A model generated the notes under the pieces. That model was not told the origin of the DNA. It made no database searches and was given only the letters and a program-made list of their open reading frames with translations. Shown one piece after another: positions 1 through 10,851 of a stretch of DNA of 64,000 bases. Positions within the stretch are counted from its first letter, which is position 1, and each line of letters begins with the position of its first letter. Where the stretch lies: positions 1 through 64,000 of the forward strand of contig JAEVHH010000004.1 of assembly GCA_017607445.1 (NCBI GenBank), read 5' to 3'. The stretch is from Histoplasma ohiense. Its lineage: Eukaryota > Ascomycota > Eurotiomycetes > Onygenales > Ajellomycetaceae. The translations under genes were made by a program, and so were the position numbers.

Positions 1-122
1 TAACCTAACCCTAACCCCTAACCCTAACCCTAACCCTAACCCTAACCTAACCCTAACCCTAACCCTAACCCTAACCCTAACCCTAACCCTAACCCTAACC
101 CTAACCCTAACCCTAACCCTAA
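1..122. repeat. Telomere repeat tract
   Basis: Tandem TAACCC units (TTAGGG on the other strand), the usual filamentous-fungus telomere repeat. The first ~50 bases contain variant units (TAACC, TAACCCC). The tract joins directly to Gypsy pol sequence at about 121 with no intervening subtelomeric DNA, so this is the physical chromosome end. Confidence 0.97.
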
Positions 123-1998
123 TTAACAACTCATTCACTGCAGTATCTGTACTGTTTGTGAAGAAATCAGAAGAAGGCTTACAATTCTGCATTGACTATC
201 AAGAACTCAACAAAATTACATGAAAGAACTGATACTCCCTCCCACTCATCAATGAAACACTCAAACAGATAGAAAAAGCAAAATGATTTATGAAACTTGA
301 CATCTCTGCAGCCTTCTACAAGATAAGAATTAATGAAGATGATGAATGACTAACTGTCTTTCATATATATTATGAATTATACAAATGAACAGTGACTCTC
401 TTTGAATTAGTGAATGCTCTGAGTATGTTTCAGAAATACATTAACTGAGCTCTATAAGATCTGCTCAATGAGATTGCCTCAGTGTACATGAATGATATCT
501 TGATATTCACTGATGGATTGCTCATTGAGCACTGTAAGCATGTATGACAAGTGCTTGACTGCCTATGAAAAGCTGGACTGCAAGTGGACATTGACAAATG
601 CAACTTTGAGATCAAGTCTACAATCTATCTAGAATTCATCATCAAAGCTGAAAAAGATGTACACATGGATTCTAAGAAGATGAAAGCAATTCTCAACTGA
701 GAGGCATCAGTCTCAGTAAAAAAGACTAGAAGCTTTCTAGAATTCATCAACTTCTATCAAAGATTCATCAAAGACTTCTCTGATATTGTATGATCACTGA
801 CAGATCTGATCTGGAAAGATGCTGTATTTCAATGAACTGATGAAATGAATGCAGCATTCAAAAAGCTGAAGTGTATGTTCACAAGCACTTCAATGCTGCA
901 ATTATTCAATTCAGATAAGCATATGATTCTCAAAACAGATGTCTTGAGTTATGTAGTAGATGAAGTACTAATATAATACAATAACAAAGATGTTCTATGA
1001 TCTTGTGTCTTTATCTTGAAAAAGATGTCATCTGCTGAATGCAACTACAAGATCTATGACAAAAAGCTTCTAGTGATCATACAATGTCTCAAAGAATAAA
1101 AATTCAAACTTATTAGTGTCAAGAAATTTGAGATTGTTATCAATCATAAGAACTTAGAATACTTCACAACCACTTATAAGCTCATCAAGAGACATATGCA
1201 TTGATCATTGTTTCTTAGCCATTTTTCATTCACAATTCATTATCAATCTCAAGTAGAGAACACTCTTGCAGATGCTCTGTTCCATCAAGAACAAGATATA
1301 TCATCTGATGACTTAAATGACAGATGAAAACATTGAAAGCATCAGTTAATCAACCCCACAATCATAGAAAGTTCTATACAATCAGACAAACTTCATGTAC
1401 ACATCAATCAGTTCTGAGCTCAAAAATCCTCACTTGAAGAACAATGAAGACTAGCAGCAGAAACAGATGAATTCTGACAGCAAGTCACTGAAGTCATATA
1501 AAGTAAAGCATCTCAATTCTCCACAGATGTATACTCAAGAATGAATATCTCAGCATGTTCAATCAACAATGACAACCACTTACAATTTCAAAATAGATGA
1601 TGAATCCTTGATTCAGAACCTCTATGAACACAGATCATGCAAGAAATCCATGACTCACTGATGATCAGACATTTAGAATGTGAAATCATATACAACATCA
1701 TTGTCTGAGAATTCTACTGATCAGATATGTTGAAAGATATACATCAGTTTGTACACAACTGTGATTGCTGTGGCTCAGTGATGATATAATATGAACATCA
1801 AAAAGAAATGCTGAAGTCTCTATCTGTCTTCAATCAAACTTGATATGATATAGCTATCAATTTTGTAGTTTCCTTACTCAAAAGTGAAGGTTCTACAAAC
1901 ATTTTAGTCATTGTTGATTGACTCAGCAAGAATGTAATACTACAGCTCTGTGACAAGATGGATGCTGAAGTAGTTGCAGATGTCTTCATCAGAAGCTC

Positions 1999-2078
1999 GC
2001 CCGCGTGGCGCAGTTGGTAAGACTGTTACCCAAGGTAGCACTGTTAGATGTGCTGTAGGTTCGAATCCTGCCGCTGGC
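1999..2078 (+). ncRNA. tRNA-like 5' end with pol III A and B boxes
   Basis: An A box (TGGCGCAGTTGG, 2006-2017) and a perfect B box (GGTTCGAATCC, 2058-2068) are correctly ordered. The ends GCCCGCG and CGCTGGC pair at six of seven positions, the T stem pairs fully, and a 5 bp stem with a 7-base loop would present CAA (Leu). The acceptor mismatch, C rather than T before the anticodon and an irregular variable arm make it a tRNA-derived promoter more likely than a working tRNA gene. Isotype is uncertain. Confidence 0.7.
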
Positions 2079-2740
2079 AAGGTCCCATTTTGGGCCACTT
2101 CTTACCCATGAAGGCCCCCCGTGACCAGGGCAGCCTAGTGAGGCAGTGCTGACAGGGGTGCCGCTTGGCAGTGGTGAGGGTGGTGGCCGCTGGAAGCCAC
2201 GCTCATTAGTGCCATGCAGCCCCCCTGCCACTAGTGCTGATCTAAGCAAGATCCGATGATTACAGAGGGTCGAGTATAGGGTGCTTATACATACTAGCAC
2301 CTGCCAAGGCCCCCGGCATCTAGGGGGCCACCCCAACAACAGGGAATGATTTTAAAAACCATCCGATTGGCTGCCTCATCAGAGAGGTAGTAGCAAGCCA
2401 AGCAGGACACCCTGGTAGGCGCCCTATTCTCAGGGCCCACTAGTGGTCATCTAACACTATTAGTGGGTAATTTGGGTGGGGTAAGCCTATGGTTAGTCCC
2501 TTACACGGGGCAAGGCCACGACGGCCGGTTGGTAGGCCAAGGGGGCAATGGGCCGAGATCGGCAACTGGAAGCTCTGGGCTATGGTGATGTCTAGGGTGG
2601 GCAGTGGCGCTTAACTAGGACCCCCGCTGGAAACCCCAGAACTAGTTAAAGCGGCCCGAGAGGACGGACGCGGTGGTCGGTTGGTTATAGGGGTAAATGT
2701 AACTAGCTTAAGGTGCATCCTGCGTGGAGTAGCCACGTAG
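1999..2740 (+). repeat. GC-rich tRNA-headed module (SINE-like), copy 1
   Basis: About 742 bp, clearly richer in GC and CpG than anything around it. It begins with a tRNA-like fold and ends at a sharp boundary (...CCACGTAG), which is also the boundary of the second copy at 54749-55496. Small ORFs occur on both strands but none is convincing. It could be a tRNA-derived SINE or another polymerase III transcript captured at the 5' end of LINE copies. The WEIRD part of the Magnaporthe MINE chimeras is the closest analogue I know. Confidence 0.8.
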
Positions 2741-2783
2741 TCAATACAACTTTGAAAAAGCTCAGTGGACAGAAGTGAAAAGA

Positions 2784-5700
2784 ATGATTGAAAAGTTGAA
2801 ATTAGAGAATAGAGAAACTCTTTATTGGAAATCAGATACAAATCTTACAGATAAAATGCTTGAAGACAGAGCAAATTTAATCACTGAGATTATTCTTTCA
2901 AGTATAAAGAAATATATTCCATTGAAAAGAGTCTCTGAATTCTCTAAGCCTTGGTGGAATGATGAGATTTCAAATAAAAGAAGACATTTAGCTAGAGTTA
3001 AAAAAGATTGGAAAGAAGATCTTGTTTCATTTGAGTATTTAAAGAATATTAGAAATGATTATTTCTCAACAATTAAAAAGGCAAAGACTGATTGTTGGAA
3101 TAACTTTCTAGAAAATGCTCAGGGGAAAGAGATCTTCAAAGCTTTTAGATATACTAAGTCAAAAACAATGTCTAAGCTACCAACATTAACTTATAATTTC
3201 CAGAATGAGGAAATTATAGCTAGCTCATTTGAAGATAAATGTCAAGCTTTTATGAGAATATTATTTCCATCATCAAATAATTCAACTGAGATTTGTTCTT
3301 TGCAAGAAGATAATGAATATGAACATGATAAGAAATGGGAATGGCCTGACTTAACTGAAGATGAATTAAAGACAGCTATTTTTTCATCTTCAAAGGTCAC
3401 AGCAGCAGGAGCTGATACTATAAATCATTTAATAATTCAAGAGCTTTATTCAGTACTAAAAGATGAGCTCTTTGAATTGTTCTCAAATCTTTTGAAATAT
3501 GGGTATCATCCTAAGTGCTGGAGGCATGCTGTTGGAGTTATTCTTTCAAAACCCAATAGAAAACCAACTATTCCTAAATCTTATAGAGTGATATCTCTGC
3601 TGAATTGCCTGGGAAAAATTCTGGAAAAGATAATTGCAACTAGATTGTCTTTTCTATCTGCTACTACTGATCTATTATATGATGATCAGATGGGAAGTAG
3701 AAAGCAAAACTCAGCAATTGATGCAGGTCTCTCTGTAGTTCATGATATTCAACTTGCAAAGAATGAAAAAATGGTTACAACTGCAATGTTTATTGATATA
3801 AAAGGTGCATTTGATTGTGTTTCACTTTCTCAAATGATCAATACTTTGATAGAACTGAGAATGCCAAAGTCTCTCATTAAATGGGTTATCTGTTTCATGT
3901 CAAAAAGAACTATTCAGTTGCTTTTTGATGGAATGAGACAAGATATAACAGATATTGAGATAGGAGTTCCTCAGGGTTCCCCAGTCTCACCCATTTTGTT
4001 TGCTATATTTATCAAGTTTCTATTTATTGATAGACAAATGGCAATTATGGTGAGAACTCCAAGCTATGTGGATGATTTAGGCCTAGTTGTAAGCTCAGAA
4101 TCAATTGTGAATAACTGCAATTTGATTGAGCAAGCAGCAACTGAAATGATTGAAAAAGCAAAATCAAAAAACATTGTTTTTGATATGGACAAAACTGAAT
4201 TAATTCATTTTTATCCAAATTTCAGAGAAAAAGATACTGAAGTTAAGCTTTTAAGTCATTCAGTTAAACCTAAAAACTCAGTTAGATGGCTTGGTGTCTG
4301 GTTAGATTCTCAATTGAATTTTAAATCTCATGTGCAAATAAAAACTGCAAATGCTGAAAGAATTTTAAACAGTATATTGAGACTTTCAAATACTGAAAGA
4401 GGTCTGACATTTCAAGCAATGAGACAATTATATATTGCCTGTGTGACCTCTGTTTCAGATTATGCAGTTCAGGTGTGGTGGAGAGGTCAAAAACACTTTA
4501 TAGAAAGGTTTCAAAAACTTCAAAACTCAGCTTTAAGAAAGATTCTAGGAGTATTCAAAACTACTCCAATTAAAGCTATGGAAATTGAAGCCTCTATTTC
4601 TCCACCACAAGTGAGATTTGATAAAATCTGTATGAATTATGCTCTCAGAATTATGAAGCTATATTCACATCATTCTATTAGAAAGAGAGTTTCAAGTTCT
4701 TTTCCAAATGAGTCAAATGGATTAGAATTAGATTGGGAACTTTATCTTGATTGGAATGAGACTGATTTATCTGAAAATTCAAGTTCTTTACAAAGAAGAA
4801 GGATACCATCTCAGTTATTTAGAATTTGCTCAATGATTAAGAACTGTTTCTCTAGTTTAAATGTAGAGAGAGTAGCTATTGAAAATCTCTCTCCTTGGAA
4901 GAAAAGTCTTGATAATCTTGTTGATTTAAACATTAGTCAACTTTCAAAAGAAGATCAGACTCAAGAACATTTAAAGCTTTTGAAACAAGTGAAAAATAAA
5001 GCAATTCTTATATACACTGATGGCTCAAAATGTGAGAAAACAGGCAATCTTGGAGCTGGAATAGCATATTCAGAAAATGATAAAAACTATATTCTTGATT
5101 CTTGGCAAATTGGAAAAGAGTCAGAAGTTTTTAATGCTGAATTATTTGCAATTTCAAGAGCTTTCAAATTGATTGAAATGAAGATTGAACAATGGAAAAG
5201 ATTTGAGCATATTTGGATATTCTCTGATAGTCAAGCAGGGCTTAAAAGACTTCAAAGTAATAAAATCAGCAGTGGACAGTCAATGCTAGAGCTGATTTTG
5301 AAAAGTCTTCAAAATATCCAAAGAAAAATCTCACTCAATTGTTCTATTCATCTTCACTGGGTGCCTGCTCACATGGGTATATATGGCAATGAAATGGCTG
5401 ATAAAGCTGCAAAAAGAGCCACTGAGTTAGAAGTCTGCTGTCAAAGAATTGTAACATGGTCTTTTATTAAAAGAAGAATAAGAGAATTATGTTTACAAAA
5501 GTGGCAAGATGTCTGGTTCATGCAAAGAAAAAGTGTGCATTATTCCAGATTTGAAACTAAGCCAAAGTGGAAGACTTGCTCAATAAAGTGTAAGAAGAAA
5601 CTTTTTGCTACAATAATGCAGCTAAAGCTTGGACATGGACATTTCAAATCATATTTAGCAAAGTTTAAAGATGATTTAAATGATCTATGTTCAGATTGTC

Positions 5701-5900
5701 AGTTATATGAAAATCCAGAGCATCTTCTGTTACTTTGTACAAAGTATTCAGAACTAAGATTGAGACTGAGAGAGAAGTATCAACTGAATCAGTTAAATTT
5801 GAGTTTGTTATTCAATACAAAAGCTGGAAATATGTTCTTAATTGAATATTTAAATGAGTCAAATGTTGCTACAAGAGCTTGTTTGAATAGTGTCACTTGA
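2784..5900 (+). CDS. LINE reverse transcriptase / RNase H polyprotein (ORF2-like, lacks endonuclease)
   Basis: Intact 1038-residue ORF from the first ATG; the frame is open back to about 2733 and LINE homology probably begins near 2742. It copies LINE RNA into DNA at the target site. RT signatures in order: PKSYRVISLLN (near residue 262), IDIKGAFD (near 336), GVPQGSPVSP (near 393) and the catalytic YVDD (near 427). RNase H follows at about 740-880 (YTDGSK, NAELFA, FSDSQAG, GNEMADKAAK), then a C-terminal CX2CX8HX4C zinc knuckle near 970. The AP-type endonuclease expected at the N terminus of Tad1-clade ORF2 is absent, replaced by the tRNA-headed module. I see no CG dinucleotide anywhere in the ORF, and arginine is written AGA/AGG, unlike the broken Gypsy ORFs around it. 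Confidence 0.93.
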   Translation: MIEKLKLENRETLYWKSDTNLTDKMLEDRANLITEIILSSIKKYIPLKRVSEFSKPWWNDEISNKRRHLARVKKDWKEDLVSFEYLKNIRNDYFSTIKKAKTDCWNNFLENAQGKEIFKAFRYTKSKTMSKLPTLTYNFQNEEIIASSFEDKCQAFMRILFPSSNNSTEICSLQEDNEYEHDKKWEWPDLTEDELKTAIFSSSKVTAAGADTINHLIIQELYSVLKDELFELFSNLLKYGYHPKCWRHAVGVILSKPNRKPTIPKSYRVISLLNCLGKILEKIIATRLSFLSATTDLLYDDQMGSRKQNSAIDAGLSVVHDIQLAKNEKMVTTAMFIDIKGAFDCVSLSQMINTLIELRMPKSLIKWVICFMSKRTIQLLFDGMRQDITDIEIGVPQGSPVSPILFAIFIKFLFIDRQMAIMVRTPSYVDDLGLVVSSESIVNNCNLIEQAATEMIEKAKSKNIVFDMDKTELIHFYPNFREKDTEVKLLSHSVKPKNSVRWLGVWLDSQLNFKSHVQIKTANAERILNSILRLSNTERGLTFQAMRQLYIACVTSVSDYAVQVWWRGQKHFIERFQKLQNSALRKILGVFKTTPIKAMEIEASISPPQVRFDKICMNYALRIMKLYSHHSIRKRVSSSFPNESNGLELDWELYLDWNETDLSENSSSLQRRRIPSQLFRICSMIKNCFSSLNVERVAIENLSPWKKSLDNLVDLNISQLSKEDQTQEHLKLLKQVKNKAILIYTDGSKCEKTGNLGAGIAYSENDKNYILDSWQIGKESEVFNAELFAISRAFKLIEMKIEQWKRFEHIWIFSDSQAGLKRLQSNKISSGQSMLELILKSLQNIQRKISLNCSIHLHWVPAHMGIYGNEMADKAAKRATELEVCCQRIVTWSFIKRRIRELCLQKWQDVWFMQRKSVHYSRFETKPKWKTCSIKCKKKLFATIMQLKLGHGHFKSYLAKFKDDLNDLCSDCQLYENPEHLLLLCTKYSELRLRLREKYQLNQLNLSLLFNTKAGNMFLIEYLNESNVATRACLNSVT

Positions 5901-6316
5901 TGATATTTAGATCAGTTGTTTTTGTTTATTTTATTTTGATCTTTTCTTTAACTTTGTTTATTGTTAATTTTCATTTGTTTCAAGCAGTTTGCTTCATTAT
6001 TTGTTGATAATAGTCATTGCAAATGTTTTTTCTTTTCTGTTGATTTTTAATAGCTGCTGTCTTTTATAATATTTATTTCCTTTGTTTTGAAGTTGAGTTG
6101 TGCTAACCCATTGACATTCTTTTGATTTTATTTTTGGATTGAATAGTTTGAATAGTTGTTTGATTCTGGGCTGGAATTCTGTTAATGCATGTGTCAAATT
6201 GTTTTTGTATATTAGAATATTCTTGATTTGAAAAATCCTGAAGTATTTCAGGTAGATGTCATAGTCACTGACTGTATACATCTATAATTGAAGAATAATA
6301 ATAATAATAATAATAA
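5901..6316 (+). other. LINE 3' UTR and trinucleotide tail
   Basis: The 3' UTR is shared by the LINE copies at 12873, 50813 and 53704. It ends in a run of AAT/ATA units (6290-6316) in place of poly(A), and every copy starts its reverse-strand sequence with the matching ATT run. A 94-codon minus-strand reading frame here recurs in the copies but is probably a shadow of this A/T-rich UTR. Confidence 0.85.
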
Positions 6317-7247
6317 TCATCAGAAGCTCATTCTATCATATACACAGTCTGTCTTCATTCATTGTGTTGAATAGAGACAGTCAATTTGTCAGTGCACTCT
6401 GAGCCCATGTATATCAATTATTAAGAATTGAATGAAAGTTATCAACAGTGTATCACTCAGAGACTGATGGAGCTATCAAAAGAATAATACAAACAGTAAA
6501 GAACATTCTCTGTAAGTTCTGCAATTACATATAAGACAACTGAAGCAATCTGCTGTCACATGCTGAGATTGTAATTAACAGTTGAGATTCTGCTACAACA
6601 GACATAAGCTCATTCTTTCTTCTACACAGATACAATCTAGAGGTTCTGAACTTTCTCAAGACTCTCCAAGAAACCACATACACTCACAGTCTCATATAAA
6701 TGACAGAGAACATTATGAGCAAGCTGAAGAAAGTCTGCAAATGAGCAGAAGCTTCAATGATCAGCACTCAGTAAGATTATAAGAATCAAACAAATATCAG
6801 AAGAAGTTCTGTGATCTGATATCATATAGAAGACAAAATCTGACTGAATCTCAAGAATATAAGAACAGATCACTTCTTGTATATACTAGATTAACATCAC
6901 ATCAAATATACAGTGAAGAAAGTGCTAGACACACATGATTATTGACTTGACACTCTGTCTGATATTCATGATGTCTTTCATATGAATCTGCTTCAATCTG
7001 TGGCTGAGGATCCATTCCCCTCACAGAGAATCTTCAATTGACAGCCATCCATCATTGTAGAAGAAGACAACAAACTTGAGTAGGAAATCAAAGCAATTCT
7101 TAACAATAGAATCAACCACCACTGCTGTGAATATCTTGTCAAATGAGTAGAATATGATTGTCTGATCTGAGAATCTGTGTTCATCTTGAAGAACATCACT
7201 GCTCTAGACATCTACAAGTCCTCACTCACTCTGATAGAGAGGGATAA

Positions 7248-7781
7248 TGTAATGGATTAGCATTCATTAGTAATTAACTTACACAATCAACTCTTCTTCT
7301 GCATTCACTCATTTCTGACTGTTGTGATCTTGTGTAACTCTCAATGTTCTTCTGCTCTGTGCTCTGTGCTTATATAGTTTCTAACAATTCTTCTGTATAG
7401 CTCTTAACATTCTTCTGCTCTGTGCTCTGCACTCACAAAGTCTCTAACAATTCTTCTGTGTAGCTTCTAATATTCTCTCACTCTGTATTCTGTGCTTGTG
7501 TAGTCTCTAACAATTCTTCCATGTAGCTCTCAATGATTCTTCTGTCTCATACTCTATACTTGTGTAGTTTCTAACAATTCTTCTGTGTAGCCCTTAATAT
7601 TCTTCCACTCTGCACTTCACTGTGGAGTGGCTTCTGATATTCCTCCACTCTGAACTTCCCTCTATAAGAACCCTCTTTGTACAATCTTTTCTTCTGATTT
7701 CTTTTCTCTTTCTTTTCTTAATCAATTCGTAATCTGTAATTAGAATAGTATCAAATCGTTAATCAAAGTACGCCCGTTACA
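7248..7781 (+). repeat. 3' LTR of Gypsy-A copy A1 (534 bp)
   Basis: TG...CA-bounded LTR running from TGTAATGG to GCCCGTTACA. The interior holds about four and a half tandem ~63 bp units (TCTAACAATTCTTC...CTTGTGTAG). The start, facing the element, has lost its CpGs, while the end, facing outward, keeps ATCG and CGCCCG. Confidence 0.9.
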
Positions 7782-7789
7782 ATGTGCTT

Positions 7790-10700
7790 CTCATACATGC
7801 ACTGCAGAATGAGATGTGTCTGTTCCATGATTCAATATCAGCAACTGCAGACTGAGGCAACTCAGTGAGTCAACTGCTGCACAAGTCAGAACTTCATCTC
7901 TGAATTCATTCACTGATATTTGAAGAGACTTTTGTTCTCTTCTTTCTGATTTGTCAGATCAATCAGCTGACAAGTGAATGAATTGCTGACTCAGCTGAGA
8001 TCTTGAATTGAGATTGAAAATAGAGAGAAAGAAGCAGTCAGATAAAATGCAGTGGAATTGCAGATAAACTGATATCAGAGCTCACTGATATACTGAAACT
8101 TCTGCAGCTCAGTGTCTGTCAAGTTGTCTTGAAAGTTGACAGTGTCATTATAGACACAGTTTTCTGTCTGCAGTGTGTGTGATGTCTGTCAGTGAAAGAC
8201 AGCAGATATACTGCTGATGAGATTCTCATCTTCATCTTCATTATCATTCTCAGTCAGCTAGAGAGAAGCAGCTGCAGTGAATTTTCTGATGGCAATGCTC
8301 ACAGTGATCTGTCACCACACACAGATGTGAATGTGCTTGCCCAGAAATTGCTTGTCTGCAGAGATGACCACATTGATCATACAGTCATCAGATCACAGTG
8401 AACATCTCTGAAATCAGAGATAATTCAATATAATCTTTGAGATGTTGATCTGCTGATGCAGTCACTGACAGAATGATTGAACTAGTGTCAGAAACTACAC
8501 TGTGAGAGCTGCAATCTCTGAGAGAAGAAATCATACAGATCACTGCAATGTGTTGATTATGTTCAGAGATTTGTGATAGCTGATAATGAACAGTATGTGA
8601 TCATTGTGAAGAAAAAGATTCTGAGACTTGAGAATTGTGTTTTGTCACTTCAGCCTCAGAAACTTCATACACCACAGCTGCTGTCTGAAATCAATGAAGA
8701 ATGGAATAAAAAGAGTGTTGAGAAATTATTGAACAGCATTCTCATACTAATCAGCTGCATCAGCTGACATCATTCAGATGCCATTCACTGTCTGCTCTCA
8801 GAATGTCTGAAACAGTGCAGAGATCTTACTGATTCAGATGAACAATCAGCTGTTAAAAAACTGCAGCTGAAAGATGTTTTGAGAGTCAGTGAGAAAGAAG
8901 TTATCTGACTTCACATCATCTCAGTTGTTGACAAGATCTGACAGATCAAATCATGAGATCTGAAACATCAGACATAAGATATCACTGAGACAGAGCTCAT
9001 TCTGAAAGATCTCACAGATCTGAGTCAAGCTCTGTCAGATGATGATGTACAGATCAGTCAGAGAAAAGACTATATTCTGATAGATAAGAATCAGTTTATT
9101 CTGATGTCAGCACATTGATGCAGACAGAATCTCTATACAGATGATCTGAAATTCAAGCAGTTGATTCTTCAGCAGCTCAGTCATGAAACTGACTGTGTTG
9201 TTGAGCATTCATTGATCTCAAATGATCATCAGTGATGATGTGAGATTCAGATTGAGATCCTCCACACACTGTTCCATCACATATGTCAGAACAACAATCT
9301 GATAGTTGTAGATGAGCTGGGACAGATATGATGTGTAGATGAATATGAGTAATCACTGCCACTGCTCAGAGCTTCAGAAGAGAATGGCAGCAAAGAAGAT
9401 CAGAACAGAGTCAAAAATGTAATGAGATATAGAATACTGAATCACAGCTATACAGAACTGCAAGATCTTTTGATTAAACTGTCTATTCAGTTCATTCAGA
9501 TTGTTCTGATCATTGACAGCTGATTGAGCTATCTCAGCTATTTCAGCTGTCTCTGTCATCTCTGTTTATAACATCTACTGTTCATCAGTGGGTTTGAAGA
9601 GAGAATCTGATAAATACTTCTGTTCAACAACACACTTTCAGTAGCAAATCAATCTCTGTCAAATCTGAATGTAGTGTAAGTGAGTCTGTTTGTTCTGCAG
9701 AGCAGATATTGAATTCTGAGAGACTTCTTCATATATAAAGATGTTGAGCAGTCAGATGTTGCAACAGCTGAGTTTATGTGCATTGAGAGTCTGATCATAT
9801 ATCAGTATCATCATTGCACTCTCTAGAATGTGTCTGATACTGAAGTAAATTGTGGTCAACTCAGGCTTCTCAGTTGACTGTGGCAGTCAGTAACTGACAG
9901 CAAACTCATCAAGAATGATTCTCTGAAGATGAATGTGAATCTCAATAACTTTCATTCATGAAGTGATCTCAGAAATATATTGAGATTCATTCAGAGTGTT
10001 CTGATTGAAATGATTCTTCTTCAGACTGTTCTTGAATTGATCAAATATCTGTTCTTATACTAGCTGAGGGACAGCAGTGATTGATCTGAATGTGAATGTT
10101 GATGCTAAATATGAAACAGTTCTGAGAGTGTTGATGTGTAACTCTATATATTATTCTGATGTGATTGAATCAGTTAACATCACAGTGAAGAACTGGACTC
10201 ATTGACTTTGACTGAAAAGACACTGAAAGTGTATGTGGTGTCAGAGTATAGAGCTGTGATGAGATATTCATCACTGATACTCTTTATTGTAATGCTGTTG
10301 CATGCAGATGTGGCTGGTGATATGATAATTACATGATTTCAGATGACAGATGAACTCTGATTGAGTTGACAGTTCATGAATCTCAGAGGTTTTATCAGAT
10401 GAATGTGTAATCTCATCCACTGTATCTGCAACTGTTCAGAATTGATTATCTTGCTCAATCATCTGATACTGAGCTCACTTCTGATGATGTTTTTCTAATA
10501 GATGCTGTCTAAGATTCTGATGAGTGTAGCAGAAACCATGTATTGTACAAAGCACAACATATCATTCAGATAGAATTCTAAGATATGACAGCAACACATC
10601 ACACTCAGTCTTCATCACAGATGATAAAGATCTCAAACTTGTAACAGACATATTCTGCTGATGATACAGATTGTGTAGATGAAATAAAGTATACTGTTGA
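7790..10700 (+). pseudogene. Large decayed ORF of unrecognised family
   Basis: One plus-strand frame can be followed from about 7790 to about 10150, interrupted mainly by TGA codons, the same CGA/TGG-type decay seen in known elements here. The longest uninterrupted stretches are 8192-8401 and 8573-8767. Near 10180-10500 the coding-like signal moves to another frame (a Cys-rich CNAVACRCGW followed by a hydrophilic stretch), suggesting an indel or a second exon. I recognise no RT, transposase or helicase motif. It probably encoded a protein approaching 900 residues, and since it is repeat-like in mutation it was likely part of a mobile element. Confidence 0.45.
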
Positions 10701-10725
10701 TACTGCTGACACAGCTGTGGACAAC

Positions 10726-10851
10726 TTTGAAGATCAGTGGAGGTTTACTCCAAGTAACTCTAAGAGGGCTAGAATATTTCTGATTAGCATGAACTTAATT
10801 TGTTAGCAAAATGGGTGAACCCCAGCGGAGTTCAACGTGCAATAGTTATAG
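10726..10851 (+). repeat. Repeat R1, copy 1 (~130 bp)
   Basis: Near-identical to 12650-12784 over its whole length (from GACAACTTTGAA to GTGCAATAGTTATAG). It contains a near-palindrome around GAACCCCAGCGGAGTTC. It directly abuts a truncated reverse Gypsy-A LTR. Flanks differ after the last base, so the repeat boundary is real; its class is unknown (solo short LTR or MITE-like). Confidence 0.65.

Larger units (their letters stand above)
1999..6316 (+). mobile_element. tRNA-headed module fused to Tad1-like LINE (chimeric retroelement, full insertion)
   Basis: One insertion unit bounded by the 13 bp duplication TCATCAGAAGCTC (1986-1998 and 6317-6329), which restores the interrupted Gypsy integrase sequence exactly. 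It has a GC-rich, tRNA-headed module of about 742 bp (1999-2740), an RT/RNase H ORF open from about 2742, a 3' UTR and a tail of AAT/ATA trinucleotides (6290-6316). No endonuclease domain is present: the module joins the LINE ORF in the endonuclease-RT linker. The same module, ending at the same base, is fused to a different LINE position in the copy at 53704-55496, so it is not simply this LINE's 5' UTR. Confidence 0.88.
121..7781 (+). mobile_element. Gypsy-A copy A1 (chromovirus), 5' part replaced by telomere, split by LINE chimera
   Basis: Decayed Ty3/Gypsy element on the plus strand, lacking its 5' LTR, gag, protease and start of RT, which end at the telomere. What remains is RT (about 130-560), RNase H (about 830-1250), integrase (about 1550-1998, resuming at 6317) and a chromodomain (about 7080-7210), then the 3' LTR at 7248-7781. 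The order RT-RNase H-integrase-chromodomain defines a chromovirus. Stops are mostly TGA where related copies have arginine or tryptophan codons, consistent with CpG decay. The LINE chimera at 1999-6316 interrupts the integrase and is flanked by a 13 bp duplication (1986-1998 and 6317-6329). Confidence 0.9.

Noticed and set aside
1999..2078. Functional tRNA gene
   Set aside because: Acceptor stem mismatch, C instead of T at position 33 and irregular variable arm; always attached to the module in this window. Treated as tRNA-derived.
1989..2339. Minus-strand ORF in the tRNA-headed module (also seen at 55154-55393)
   Set aside because: It recurs because the module is duplicated. It covers the tRNA-like end on the opposite strand and shows no domain; a polymerase III-type module is more consistent.
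7300..7640. CRISPR-like regular repeats
   Set aside because: The ~63 bp units are continuous tandem repeats within Gypsy LTRs, with no spacers, in a eukaryotic genome.
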